A stretch of 64,000 bases of DNA from the NCBI GenBank assembly GCA_942159475.1, contig OW804098.1, positions 118,259,374-118,323,373 of the forward strand. The letters run 5' to 3'. Within the stretch, counting starts at the first letter, position 1. Each line of letters opens with the position of its first letter. Under the pieces are notes generated by a model. The model was given only the letters and a program-made list of their open reading frames with translations, made no database searches and was not told the origin of the DNA. Positions 47,149 through 59,326 of this stretch are shown piece by piece. Position numbers and translations under genes: made by a program. The stretch is from Sthenelais limicola. Lineage: Eukaryota > Annelida > Polychaeta > Phyllodocida > Sigalionidae.

Positions 47149-48797
47149 ATTCAATAGACAGTTTATACATACTCGCTATGGTGCTGTGGTGGGATCTTAA
47201 GATTCACTTTTTAGCAACTCATGATGTATTTCTCTTTAGAACATCACATATGTTCAATCTTCAGGGAACTGTGATTACATGCACAAACGTGTTCATATAT
47301 ATTTCATGAATGATGGGGAGCTTTCTTAACCAGGTTTGGATTTGTTATTTCAAGGATCGTTTCAAAGGATTTCTCAATGCATCGTGTACCAAAATGTACT
47401 CTACGCTTGACCTTTAATTACCGGTATTTCATTATACATAATTAATAGGCCTACATATATTATAATATGCCTCATCAACTGACTTACATTCTATTATTAT
47501 CTGATACAGTTGTCTTCTTTTAAAAACACGAAATTGACTGTATTTCATTATTCTTTCCTTGATTGAACGTTCCGAACAAGCAGTAACTAATCACCTGGTT
47601 AACGTTGGCACAAGGAAGGACCAAAGTATATTCCATTGTGTAAAGCTTAGGTTACAATATGAATGATTTAACAATGTCTCAACGGCCATTGTAGGTTGGA
47701 CATGACTCACGTATTTAGGTTAACTTCAATGTGTATTTGTGTGGCCACAGATAATGGTGTTTACCAATGCTGATAGACCATCCCTTTATGATAGAGTTCA
47801 TCTTCGCTATTTGGTTGGCGGTTTGAAGTTAATGATAGCTAGTTAGTTCATAAAACCGTACATGTGTCTCCAACAAAAAAAAATATCTGAAAATGAACAT
47901 AATTATACAAACTAGCACCAAATATACATTTATAGTTTAATATTAACAGTGATATTGACTTAACCATAGAATAATATATGGTCAGTTCAAATTAATTTCA
48001 GTTCCATAGTACTAACGAATATTTTCTACAGAAAGGGGTGAATTTTTGTTTGAATTTTATTATATTGTTTATATTTCCTAAGAAATAGGTTTACATTTTC
48101 TGCTATACGCAGGTCTTCCAAACGTCCCTGTGGGAATAATCATAAACATGCCACATATACAGTGACAACTAGATTTATATTACATAGAATAGCTAATTGG
48201 GCACATAGCAGAAAAGTCTGCTCGTCCCAGGTATTTCACCTTGCTGGGGTAGTTTGAATAGCACGTCAATGTGGCAAGAACGCTTTATATGCGAGGAAGA
48301 TGATCGTCTATCTTGACATAGTCAGGGATAGGTATAGTAAATGTTAGACAATGATAATAGTCACTCATAAAGTGGTTAACAACATTTATTCAGGTTTATC
48401 CGATCCCTTTATCCCCAACTCTAGGTTGGGATAACATAGGTTCAATCAACACCATCCCATGTCTCTTGAAGATAGATTGTTGGGAAGAACATTCTAAATT
48501 CCTGTCTATCCTTGCATTTATTGTTAATTACAATGATTAACCAAGGGTATGGTATTAGGGGATTAAAAGATGTAGGATAGCTTTGCTGAGTGCTAAACGC
48601 TCAGGAAGGTATGGAATACTTATGATACAAGGCTGATTACAGTAACCTATTTAAGGAATAAGAATTCAATAATGATAGAAATAACATGCATTGGCTGCTT
48701 CATTTATATACGACATATTTGAGAAAATAGACTATTTATTTTGGGTCGGGGGCAAGACCAGGAGCAACTCTATGGGGGAGGGGGGGTTGAGATGATG

Positions 48798-48816
48798 GTG
48801 TGGGGGGGGGGGGGGG
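48798..48816. repeat. G homopolymer run
   Basis: About 16 consecutive G, inside a G-rich stretch that starts near 48747. Length is likely unstable in assembly. Confidence 0.8.
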
Positions 48817-51601
48817 GTCAGTATGATCCTCCTCTGCTAATTAATTATAAGGGATATTAAGACGGATAATAATGATTGAGTGTTTGATTTGTATTTTGTG
48901 TTCATGTTTATGTACATTTGATATACTGTACTGGCATGGTGCTCGTGATTATTATTTTTTTTCTTTTTTTTATTACAAATATAAGGCCAATACATTTACA
49001 ATTCATATCAACAAACGCATGTCGACCCTGTCAATGTTTTGTTGCGTTGCCTCATTAATGAGAATGTCCGGCGTGTCCTACCTCCCAACCCTCCTACTAT
49101 AATAAAGTGACCTGAAGAGAGGAGAGGGGCTCCGCCAATGAGGAGGTAGGGGGAGGACTCGAGGGCAGCCAGGCCAGAATATAAGCGAAGATTTTCTTGA
49201 CATTAAAGGTTGATTTCTGACGAACCAAGCTTTGAGTTCATGCCTAGATCCTTTCAATATCAATGTAGCTCAATATTTCCCTGATTCCCTTTATTTCAAT
49301 TACTAGCTGGGCAATTGGGGAGTTGCATAGCTGCCATTTTGAATCCTAATTCGCACTAAATGATGGGACTAATGGTACAATGTTAACTCACTAGAAAACA
49401 GGCCATGTTCAGCATGGAGTATCTATCAATGCTCTAATATCAATATCTATGTGTTTTACATGTTTCCATAACGCAAGTCCCCATTTTTCCCATCATGCAT
49501 TTAGTTTTCATAACTCATTTATACAAACTCTGATATTGGTGAAAACATTCATGCAATTTTCGATAACAAATTTCCAAATATTTGTATGTCAGATTTCAAC
49601 AGAATGCATCCCAGGATGCATTGCACATACAAGTAACCTATTGACCAAATGTGACCAAACCGCACTGTGAGCAAAATGAAATATTTCTGCGAGTGGTTAG
49701 GAATTAAAGCTGATTAACTTAGATTATTTAAAGGCAGATTCATCCTCCAGATATTCTTTCAGAAAGTTTAGCATGGGACTAGATATGCCTGTAATGAAAC
49801 ATGGTATATTGAACCATCGTTGATCTATCAGTACTAAAATACACAAATACACAGACATAATTTAACCATATCAGACTGACTGATAAGAACCCTTGTCTAT
49901 GTTCCAGAATAGAGATAGAGAGAGAGTGAGAGAGAGCAGGAGAATGAGCGATATTCAGGGAAAGAGTGAGACGAAGAAAGAGTGAGACCAGAGTGGGAGA
50001 CAGCAAGATGGTGGAAAAGACAGGAAGAAAGATGAGAGCAGGAGAGACATTATACGGGCACTAGGAAGAGTCCCTGGAAACGTCGGGTGAGAGCTTGGAA
50101 ATGTCATTATTTACCAAGGTCATTTATAATTCCTGAATTGGTGCTTTTCATTCCTGCCATAGGGGGCACCACATGCTAAGTAGTTACCGGAGAGCATCCA
50201 TTACATCCTCAACCCCTTACTACAGGATTCCTTATTGAATTTCGTTAAACATCCACACTGCTTGTTAGATGCATGTCGTCCGCACAGCTTGCCCCCTATC
50301 TTTTGGCCATAAAGTAGGGTTCACTACAACCCACTACACATAAATTGTTCCCGTAAGTTGTCCCATTAATTCCCTATTTTAAAGGCTGTTCTTAGACTTT
50401 ACTTAGGGCAATTAGGGGACCAAGTACGTTGGATATCCACTGTACATAGGGTTGTGGGTCAATTGCCACGTCATGGCATATATTGGACAAGTCAAGGACT
50501 ATTAGCATCAAGCAATGGCAACAATTATTTCCCCTTTTAGCACAAAATGTCTATTGACTGATTTGTTTTATAACGTTGACTAATCAGCAGTACAATCAGT
50601 CCAAATAGTGAATAATTACCGAAGTAAGGGAACGCAACTTGGGGTTTCAACGTTTTGGACACATTAGCCTTTTTTCAAGGATTATAAATTAAATGGAATA
50701 GAGAAATGAATAAATGAATACAAATTATAACTAAATACAAACACTTATAGTGGAAACAATATCTGACTCCTAGTAGGTAGACGAAGCTTGTAACACCTAA
50801 CCTACACAACCGCTGAATGGACCTGGACCAGCCTTACGCAATAAGCATCAGCTCTCATCCAGCTCTGAAAGTGGGTAAGAGAATTACAAAACTAATATCT
50901 GACTCTTACTTTAGTGCATTCAAATACTTCTAATAACCTTGTATTTTCTTGTTACGGGTTCAAAATGTTATTTAATAAAGCATTAATTAACAACATTGAA
51001 GGGATGCTGGCGCACTTTTTGGTGTATAATCCCCAGGCAAAGTATGTAACCTGACAACTTGCACATAAATTTAATCATTCTATTGCAGGCCCTTTGGCGA
51101 TCTACAGATACTGCAATGTGACCCTACCCTGGAAGTGGTTGGTTTAACCAAAGATGGAGTCCTGGAGTTTGTTAACAAGCATGTGGCTGAGGAAAAGAGG
51201 GACAAAGTGAGAACTAAGATGATGGGCAACCCACTGGTGCTGTCGGTTTCTGCTATCACATACTTTTGTATGGAATTCTGTCTAGTGTTGCAACAGGATG
51301 AGAATGCAGACGTGGAGGATCTTGTTACATACAGTAGACTCTTGGCATTTTTCATTATAGTAAGTAATATCTGTCAGAAGGTAAGCCACACGTCCACAAT
51401 TTGTTAACTATTGTGAGGAGATAAGAACCAAAGATTTTGGCCGCTAGAGAATGGCGTAAATCAGAGATATCGTCACTCTTACAACCTATGAAATTTATTG
51501 TTGGCCTATACATGTTTGCCATAATCTTTTAAAATAATCGTTTTAATAATGGGGTGATACATTACATACTGCCGGTAATGGTAAGTCAATGGGGGTTGTT
51601 T

Positions 51602-51870
51602 AAGCCTGGGTTCCACTGCCCTGCTACTTCTCCCGCTACTCCTCCCGTTTCTTTGGTCCCGCTACTTTAGAAGCAACAGGAAGTCAAGTTGCCGTTTCAA
51701 ATCAAACATGTTTGAATTGAAGCGGCTACTTCCCACTACTTGCTCCCACTTCTAAAAGTAGCGGGACCAAAGAAACGGGAGTAGTAGCGGGAGAAATAGC
51801 GGGAGAAGTACCGGGGGAGATTTTTCATAACGGTCCCATCCGGTTTCCACTTTACGGCTAATGGTAAACC
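51602..51870. mobile_element. foldback element E5 in NLR-relic intron
   Basis: Opens AAGCCTGGGTTCCACTG. The interior is made of AGTAGCGGGA/TCCCGCTACT words in both orientations (51625-51665 against 51755-51815), much like E1. It also has CAAATCAAACATGT, as E1 does near 7030. The right end is uncertain. Confidence 0.5.
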
Positions 51871-53560
51871 AAGGTGCCTGATTAGAGAAATGTATCTGCC
51901 GCAAGGACGAAAACCTTGGTGTAGTCCTAGCATAAGTAACAAATGATGGGCCGGCAGATGGGCCAGCAGTCCCTTTATGTCAGTTATTCATTCTTTTAAT
52001 ATTGCCGCAGAAATATTTGGAGAGATGTCCTAGCTCTATGTCTTCTGCTGATGTGTGCCTGCCTCCCTTGAGCCGTCTAGCCTACCGTGGTCTAGTAGAG
52101 AAAAGGATCAACGGTGACCTCGCGGCCCTCCTGTTTGATGAACAAGATCATAAGGCTGTCAACCTTAGGCAACATGAAGGTGGGCTAGATGAATAGTTAC
52201 AAATATCTTTATATAACGCTTTGTTTGTTTTATTTTCGTTTTGTATAATGATTCACTCCCATCTCCAATATGAATGACTCACTTGTTTGTGTATATGTGA
52301 ATGAAGTAAGAAAAGTGTAAAAATAAAAATAAGATGAGTTGAAAGAGGGGGAAGGATGTGGGTAATATAAAAGAAACTATCTACATGAGCAAAATACTTT
52401 CATGTCTGAATTCATATCTTGCTTCCATTAATATACGTTCACACAATTTTTAACAATGATTGTTTTACTTTTCAGTTAGTCAAGGCCTAAAACTCGTATT
52501 TGGTTTTGGGTGATTCATGCAAATAATTAATATTTGATTTCCACTCCAGTTAACTTGTTGGTTGAATGTGGTATACTTTTGGTTAAGAAAATACCTGTCA
52601 CTGGGGATGACACTCAGGCCTCAACAAGTGAATTTGTGCATCTAACAATACAAGAAATGCTGGCTATGACAAATCTTCTTTCGAAGGACAAGGACACGGT
52701 GCAACAAACGGTTGAGAGCATTTGGTGAACACCAAGTTTTAATATGTCCCGGTTTTTCTTGTACGGTCTCTACCTTGATTCGAAAAGCAAACACATTCAA
52801 AAACTGTTCAAACTACTGTCACCCGAATCTGCTGGTGATGATTTCCCTCAGCAAGGCGATGTTGAGAATGTTCTCGTCCACCAGTTACTTGAGGCTAGTG
52901 AATATTACATACTGTGTATTTCAATAAGAAATTTAATTAGAAAAGATAACTGTAATAACAATATAGATCCGTCTAAACATGCCTAATTCCTATAAGTGAA
53001 ATTAAATTTGTAAAATCTATGTAATTGCAAGAATATTATTCACTATTCAGTATCCAGTTTCAAAATTATAAAACATTTCATTTTGGAAGACTGAGAGACT
53101 ACATCTAAATGACTAAGAAATCATAGTTTAGAATGTAACACTAGTTTTAATTATGATTCCTTACACTCATAATAAATTATTTTAAGGCATTTGTAGAAGC
53201 ATTTGCTGAAGGGTAATGTAACCAAAAGGTAATATACATTGGGTTAAACGATCTCTCCAAATTAATTGTCAAAATTTTATGAGTAACTTCTTCTGTTACA
53301 TAGGAATCAACCAGCCAGCTTGAACAAATCCAAGTAGTTTACGAAACGCAACGGGAGGACATCGCTCAGAAGGTAGCTAGTGAAGTGTACAAAGATGGCG
53401 ACATCCGTATCAAGAACACCTTGCTGACTCTGGTGGATATAAATGCCATCATCTTTATGGTCACTGCGTTCCAAAATATTCTCATCTTCAGGTTTGTTAT
53501 TTTGTTTTGGTCAACGTCTTGAACAATTCAGGGACAATTCAGGCAAAAACACAGAGACTA

Positions 53561-53937
53561 ATAGGTGGCCTCCACTATCGGCAACTAACATTACCAACAG
53601 CATTACCAATAGAGCGGCAAATAATTGGCTGCTCTATTGGTAATGCTACTTGCCATAATGGAAGAGGTGGACAAATGAATGGCAAGTCATTGGCTGCAAC
53701 TTGCCATCATTCGCTGAAGAATCCAAACGTTTTGATTTCTTTGGCGAATAGGTTGCCATTTGCCGTTCATTTGCTACTATTGGCCACTACTTGCCACAGT
53801 GGAACAGCTCATTACCAATTGTGTTACCAATAGGTTTTCTATTTGCCGTTACTTGCCGGTCATTTGTTAACAATCAAATCGCCGCTTTATTCACCGCGCT
53901 ATTAGCCACTATTTGCTGATAGTGGAGGCCACCTATG
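53561..53937. mobile_element. foldback element E6 in NLR-relic intron
   Basis: Clear 24-bp ends: ATAGGTGGCCTCCACTATCG at the left and CGATAGTGG-type TGATAGTGGAGGCCACCTAT at the right. The interior is dense in TTGCCA, TTGGCAA and ATTGGTAAT words on both strands. Confidence 0.7.
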
Positions 53938-55667
53938 AAAAGAATAATAATCTCTATTTTGGGTCTTTGCCTTTGGATTATGCACAACACATAGCACTAT
54001 CTTGCATTTATTGTCACAACTTTGATTGGCTACTAATAGGTGAGAGAAGTATGATCCTATATCAATACTGTCATCATACTGATATTTATTTTCAAAATTA
54101 TTGTTCATATGATCTGTTTGTGGGAGTGTTCTTATTCCTCAGATACTAAAGGCTTCTAGTCATATGAAATACTCATACCAAATACATAATAGATAGTTTT
54201 AGTCGGTTTTCTGAAGGTTGAAGCTGTTGGAATTCTCTTAACTTCATCTTTTCAAATAGGATTGTATCTCCAATACTCCAATGCCACTGAAAACATATTG
54301 CATTATATTCCCAACATTTAAGTAATTCAACAAAGACGATCCCCATTATAATCAATGGAACCAGCCTCTTAATAAAGTATTTGGAAATACATATCTAGAT
54401 TTTGAGAAAAAGCACTGGTAATAGATCTTTGTCATTATACTAAACCAAAATGTATTTCTCTATAGCTTGGACAATGTGACAATGGACGATGCTTGCATAG
54501 AAACATTATGTATCGCTCTGATGGATCTGACGAAATTGGAAACCCTACAGTATGTACATTTCCCCTGCAAGAAAAGACTTTTTATTCTTACATAAACTTT
54601 TTATTCTTACATAAAAAAACAGCTTTGACCTCGGGGCAGTTTCCCACATGCACTCGCTGGTGGTTCCTCGAATTGGAAACTTCATTTTGTGGGAATTAAT
54701 TAATTCCAAGCATTGGTGGCGCCCCCTCTCCCTACAGCAAGGTACCTCTCCTCCCACAAACCGTCACTCTTCCTTCTTCTCAAACCCTCAAAACCTTTCA
54801 ACTCATATACTATTATCGGAAATTCCCACCCACCCACTCCAAACATAAACATAACGGTACCTAGCTGTAAACATAATTTCATTTATTACAATTTTTTTGC
54901 ATCTATATAATTACATAAATATAATTCTCCCTATTACATTTATATAATTCCCTCCACATTTTCTCAATTTATATCAAACATATAAATTCTTATCAACTTT
55001 ACCATTTTATGAAATGAACAAAAACTCTCTTATAATATAAAATTTTATTCAATAAATGTTGGTCCCAAGTCTCGCCTCAGGTATTTATTTAATACACTCA
55101 TTCTTTATTATTTATAATTTGGGTTGTCCACGAATGACTTTGTTTCATGATATCTTGGCATTAGGATGTTTATATGGAAGCCAAATATAAAGAAACATTC
55201 TTTCCATTTGTGTATACAGTTATAAGTGACAAATTAAAGTTGTCCACATAGCTAATTTGAAATACATGGATCTGTTCAGTTACATTTACAGTACATAATT
55301 ATGACGCAATTATGGCACACTGGTTCATTTCAATTAGGAATAGCCATGGTTGTCTGCCCACTGCTGTGCCTAACTTTTTACTAATGCTACTGTTAGTATT
55401 TGTAATGTTTATCTAGTAAAATAATGGCAGTTAGATGATGATGATATTTAATTCAATACTAATTCAATACTAATTATCAAATAATTCGTTTTTAGCTTAT
55501 TCATTGAGAGTTTCACAGCTATGATGCTAGGAAATGTTTGTGCTGTTTTGTTACAACTCAGAAGCCTCAAGGATTTTGGGTGAGTCAGAATAATATTACT
55601 TTTAATAGTTAATTGCTGAGAAACTAACAAAGTGAGGCAATCTATTCCTGTGTAAAATAACTCTTTT

Positions 55668-56121
55668 AAGCTGGGATCCCACTGGATCACTTGTATCTGC
55701 GCTCATGGCTCGCTCTTGCTGCGCTTGTTTATAGGGCGCTTGTCATTCACTCTTCATACGCTAATATTTTTAGCACAATACAAGCGCAGACCAAATCTAC
55801 TGATGCGCTTGTTTCCTATATGAAATCAATAGCAAATGTGTTTGTGCACTCTCACTGCGCTCTTGGTCCGCAAGTTTAACAGGCAGAAAGAGCGCTGTGT
55901 AGTTGCGCTCAAATCAAACACGTCAGACATTAGCGCAACGTCCTGTGCTCTTCTAAAGATTCGCACACAGCATTTTTTAAGAGCATATAGAAAGCGCAGT
56001 TACCGATTATATTAGACCGCTCTGGTTTCGCTCTAAGTTTGCTTGTTAAGTGCTTGGGGAAATAAAAAGAGCGGGCCATGAGCACACCAAAAGAATGAGC
56101 CAGTGGAATCGCAGCCTTAGT
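55668..56121. mobile_element. foldback element E7 in NLR-relic intron
   Basis: Left TAAGCTGGGATCCCACTGG, right CCAGTGGAATCGCAGCCTTA. The interior is rich in GCGCTC, GCGCTTGT and GAGCGC words. A related 18-20 base stretch (CCTGTGTAA followed by ACTCT) precedes the left end and follows the right end, which looks like an aged target duplication. Confidence 0.65.
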
Positions 56122-59100
56122 CCTGTGTAATTACTCTATTATTATTTATATGTATGCATTTCAGAAAATTAACATTATACATACCAACTGCAGTGCTATA
56201 CAACATTTCATTTGACTATGTTTGTCTCCTGCTAGGCTGGACATTTCAAGGCTCAATACAGAGGATGTAACTAGTTTGTTAAACGTTGTGATGCAATCTG
56301 AGAAATTATCACATAATTATGAGGTGTTGTATTCCTTCATGTTATCTCTCTTTTTATTTTAACAGAAATATAACATAAAGTAGTTGTAATGAACATTAAA
56401 TAAATTGTTAGAACCGTGCCTGTATGGTGTAACCTGCAAATTTAACTATGCCTAATGAGAGCTTGTAGAAGTGTTTAATGAAAGGAACTATAAGTTTACC
56501 TATGATATAATTATCATTTTCATTATTCATGAATAAATGTTTTCCTATACTATTTTAACAATACTTTTCGTGTGCTGTATTCTCTGAATAGGTTACGCGG
56601 TAGATTGTTTGATAAAGAGGAGATTCATGGTATTATGGGAGAACTCGCCAGTAATCAGTCTTTAAAATACCTCAAGTAAGTGTTCACGAGGGCCTGGGCC
56701 TCCACTCCTTGAAGATACTGTGCATGTTAGATGCAGATACGAAGACAGTATAATTTTCTGCCATTTTGTAAAGAAATATACAGTAAGCCAAAACATAAGT
56801 AAAAGTATACTATAACAACAATGTAGTCATGTATATAACATTACTGCAGGTACCCTAGTGAGTATGGATTTACAACCACGCTTGTAAATGTACCAGGGAC
56901 AACAAGGAGGACAATGGTGGAAGCACACTCCTACAGCACACAGATATTCACATGGTGCATTGATGACTTGACCCAATCCAATGTTGTCACCAACGCAACA
57001 GTATGTAGCTGCATACACTCATAGTTCCCATTTAATGTATGAAGATTAGCAGTGCTATGTTACTAGTGTATCCCATTTAAATATTCACTTAGTGTATGAT
57101 CATAACGCCAAGGATTTGTGTTGATTGGCTTAACTATAAGATTTTGATTGAGAAAATATTTTGATCGACCCACATTGATAGCGCCACCATTATGTTTATT
57201 TGTTATGTAACATCATGTAATTTCAACCTATTTACATTCATGATAATTAACACCCATTGATTATCATTAGCATTATAATATTTCTAAAATCGTTAATTAT
57301 GTTTATTATGCTAACAGATCGTATATATAAGTTAATTTTAATCTTAGTTATTGTATCTACTACTACAAGGTTGATTGGGGAGGTGACAGGTTGGAACTCT
57401 ACTTGGATAACCGTTTCACCAAACTCTATGGAGAGGACCGAGCTCCTGCCACTTCATTAGCCACAGTGGAGATGATTCACCAGATCACCAAGAACAAACA
57501 TAAAGTCCGGGAGTTGTGGATACACCTGTCTCACACCGACAACCTGTTGCCTCTGCTAGAGGCCATTCACCACCATATGATACCTCTAGTCAGCAGCCAC
57601 ATAAAGAAGATGTATATACAGTATGGTAGCGTCAGCTTGGAGAAACTCCAGGCATGGTACAGTAGTATCACCAAGCAGGAAGGATTCTCAACCTATTGAT
57701 ATGATGATGCTGGATCTTTCGCTTGGTAATAATGGGTCGCTCTGCCTCCGACTGCGTTTCACTAGCCTTCATGGCACTGACCAACCTCAGTTAGAACAAA
57801 TCATGCCTGGTCTCATGTATGAGCCAGTCTATGTCACCACTGCCTGATGTGTACTAATAGTTTTTATTTTTGGTACCTCAGTGTTCTTTCGTGGATACTT
57901 GCCACGCCAAAACAGAGCTTAACCTTTTAAAGCTGCGTTCTCAGCCATTATGACAAATACATTCTATCCAAATTTACTCATATTATGACTCATAGGACTG
58001 AATTCATCAATATTCTACTGCTGTTCCGTTTATGAAAGAATTTGAAGTGTAATTTGCCAAGCAAAAACTGCCGCGATAATAAGTGAAATCACCATAGAAA
58101 GGGATTCAGGTGGGTCTTCCTCATACAAATGAGGACGATCTAACAGTCCTGTACTGAAAGCATTTGGGCAAAATCCTCCAGAATTTATATGAGTTGGAAA
58201 AGAATGGAGCAAAAACTACAAACTATATAAATTTGACCAACATTAACTGAGACTGCAGCTTTGATGGGCATTCCAGCCAATCACGTTTAGGCCTGAATTC
58301 TCGAACTAGTCCCCTTGTATGTAGTAGAACTGCAAACTGTAAAACGAATGCATAATATTGTAATTTTATTGAAGGAATAATGACTGACATGGAGAGCTTA
58401 TGTTGCACAGTCCCAAGGCAAAGGCTTAGAATATGGACACACAGTGCACAGGCAGACTTGAAATAGAGGTCATTAATCTGTTTAGTCTCTGGCTAAGGTG
58501 GCCATAAGCAGAGGATGGCTCCTGACAGTGACCAATACTTACTAAATAATTCTAAATTACCTCCTGCCTCTGATGAAATCGTTGTGTGTGTCAGTAAACA
58601 ATACTTCACTAAAAGCATAAAAGTTTAATTTAGCTGGTGGAGTGATAAGAATCATAACTACATATTTATGTCATTTCAAAGACATGATTTGGGAGCACCT
58701 TCTGAAAACGCCACTGCGTATATTTGAAAAGAAGGTATACAAAGAAGTGATTCATATATCTGGCTAGTCTACGTGACTGAAAAGAATAAGAAATATCCAC
58801 AAAAATAAGAACCCATTCAATCTAGGTGAATGGGTATCTTGTAATTCAATTTTGATATGTATGAATATAACTTTATATCTCGTGGCTACTGTTTTGACAG
58901 TAAATCATGTATGTATTTCGTTAACTTTAAAGGAGGTCCATAGCTTTGACTGTGAATTATGTATCAATACAATTCTGAGATTCCAGTGAATGTGTAGAAC
59001 CTACCTAAATAGCGCGTTGTAGGAACTTGTAACCGAAAGTCGGCTCCGCAATGCAGTGTGGGACCTACACACGGTACCTGATTAGGCGTATAAACCCATG

Positions 59101-59326
59101 TTCCCATCTTATATTTGTCTGCACGTTTAAGATATTAACATGATATATTCAAAACCATTGAGACACGTTTTGTTTTCCTGAATTCACCACATCGTCTGTA
59201 GTTCCACTTGAGTATTAGCATCTGCGCCCTGCGCCGCTTCTATCCTTGAGGAAAGAGATGGGTTTTATAATTTTAACTATTGTATAGATGTTTTAGGGGG
59301 TGGTTTATTTTCCTGGACATTTGTTG

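Larger units (their letters stand above)
41360..51088. other. 9.7-kb spacer between the two divergent NLR loci
   Basis: No protein gene supported. It holds MITE A copies (42345-42508 and 45131-45365), MITE B copies (45905-46313 and 46640-47148), a pyrimidine minisatellite (44681-44870), a purine tract (44906-45025), a G run (48798-48816) and a GA-rich tract (49915-50040). I looked on the plus strand for a P-loop exon that would complete the NLR relic and saw none. Both NLR promoters should lie here if each gene has its own. Confidence 0.6.
51089..57847 (+). pseudogene. NLR relic: helical region, LRR exons and post-LRR domain, NACHT P-loop missing
   Basis: Exons: a 51089-51380, b 52011-52179, c from 52550 (end unclear, about 52900), d 53304-53491, e 54466-54549, f 55496-55579, g from 56236, h 56592-56675, i 56850-57000, j 57370-57847. 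Exon a starts PFGDLQILQCDPTLEVVGLT, the part of NACHT just after the TSRP sensor, and has GNPLVLSVSAITYF. Exon c has the helical-domain signature TSEFVHLTIQEMLAM. Exon d has VVYETQREDIAQKVA, found before LRRs in animal NLRs. Exons e, f and h are 84-base single-LRR exons. Exons i-j hold one copy of the domain repeated in the CARD-NACHT gene. Lesions: in-frame TGA at 52726-52728, followed in the same frame by RFFLYGLYLDSKSKHIQKLF; donor of exon g lost; one-base frame change between about 57660 and 57690. Upstream P-loop exons are not in the window. Confidence 0.82.

Noticed and set aside
52726..52728. Selenocysteine readthrough at the TGA
   Set aside because: No SECIS-like structure was identified and the gene has two other lesions, so nonsense mutation is simpler.
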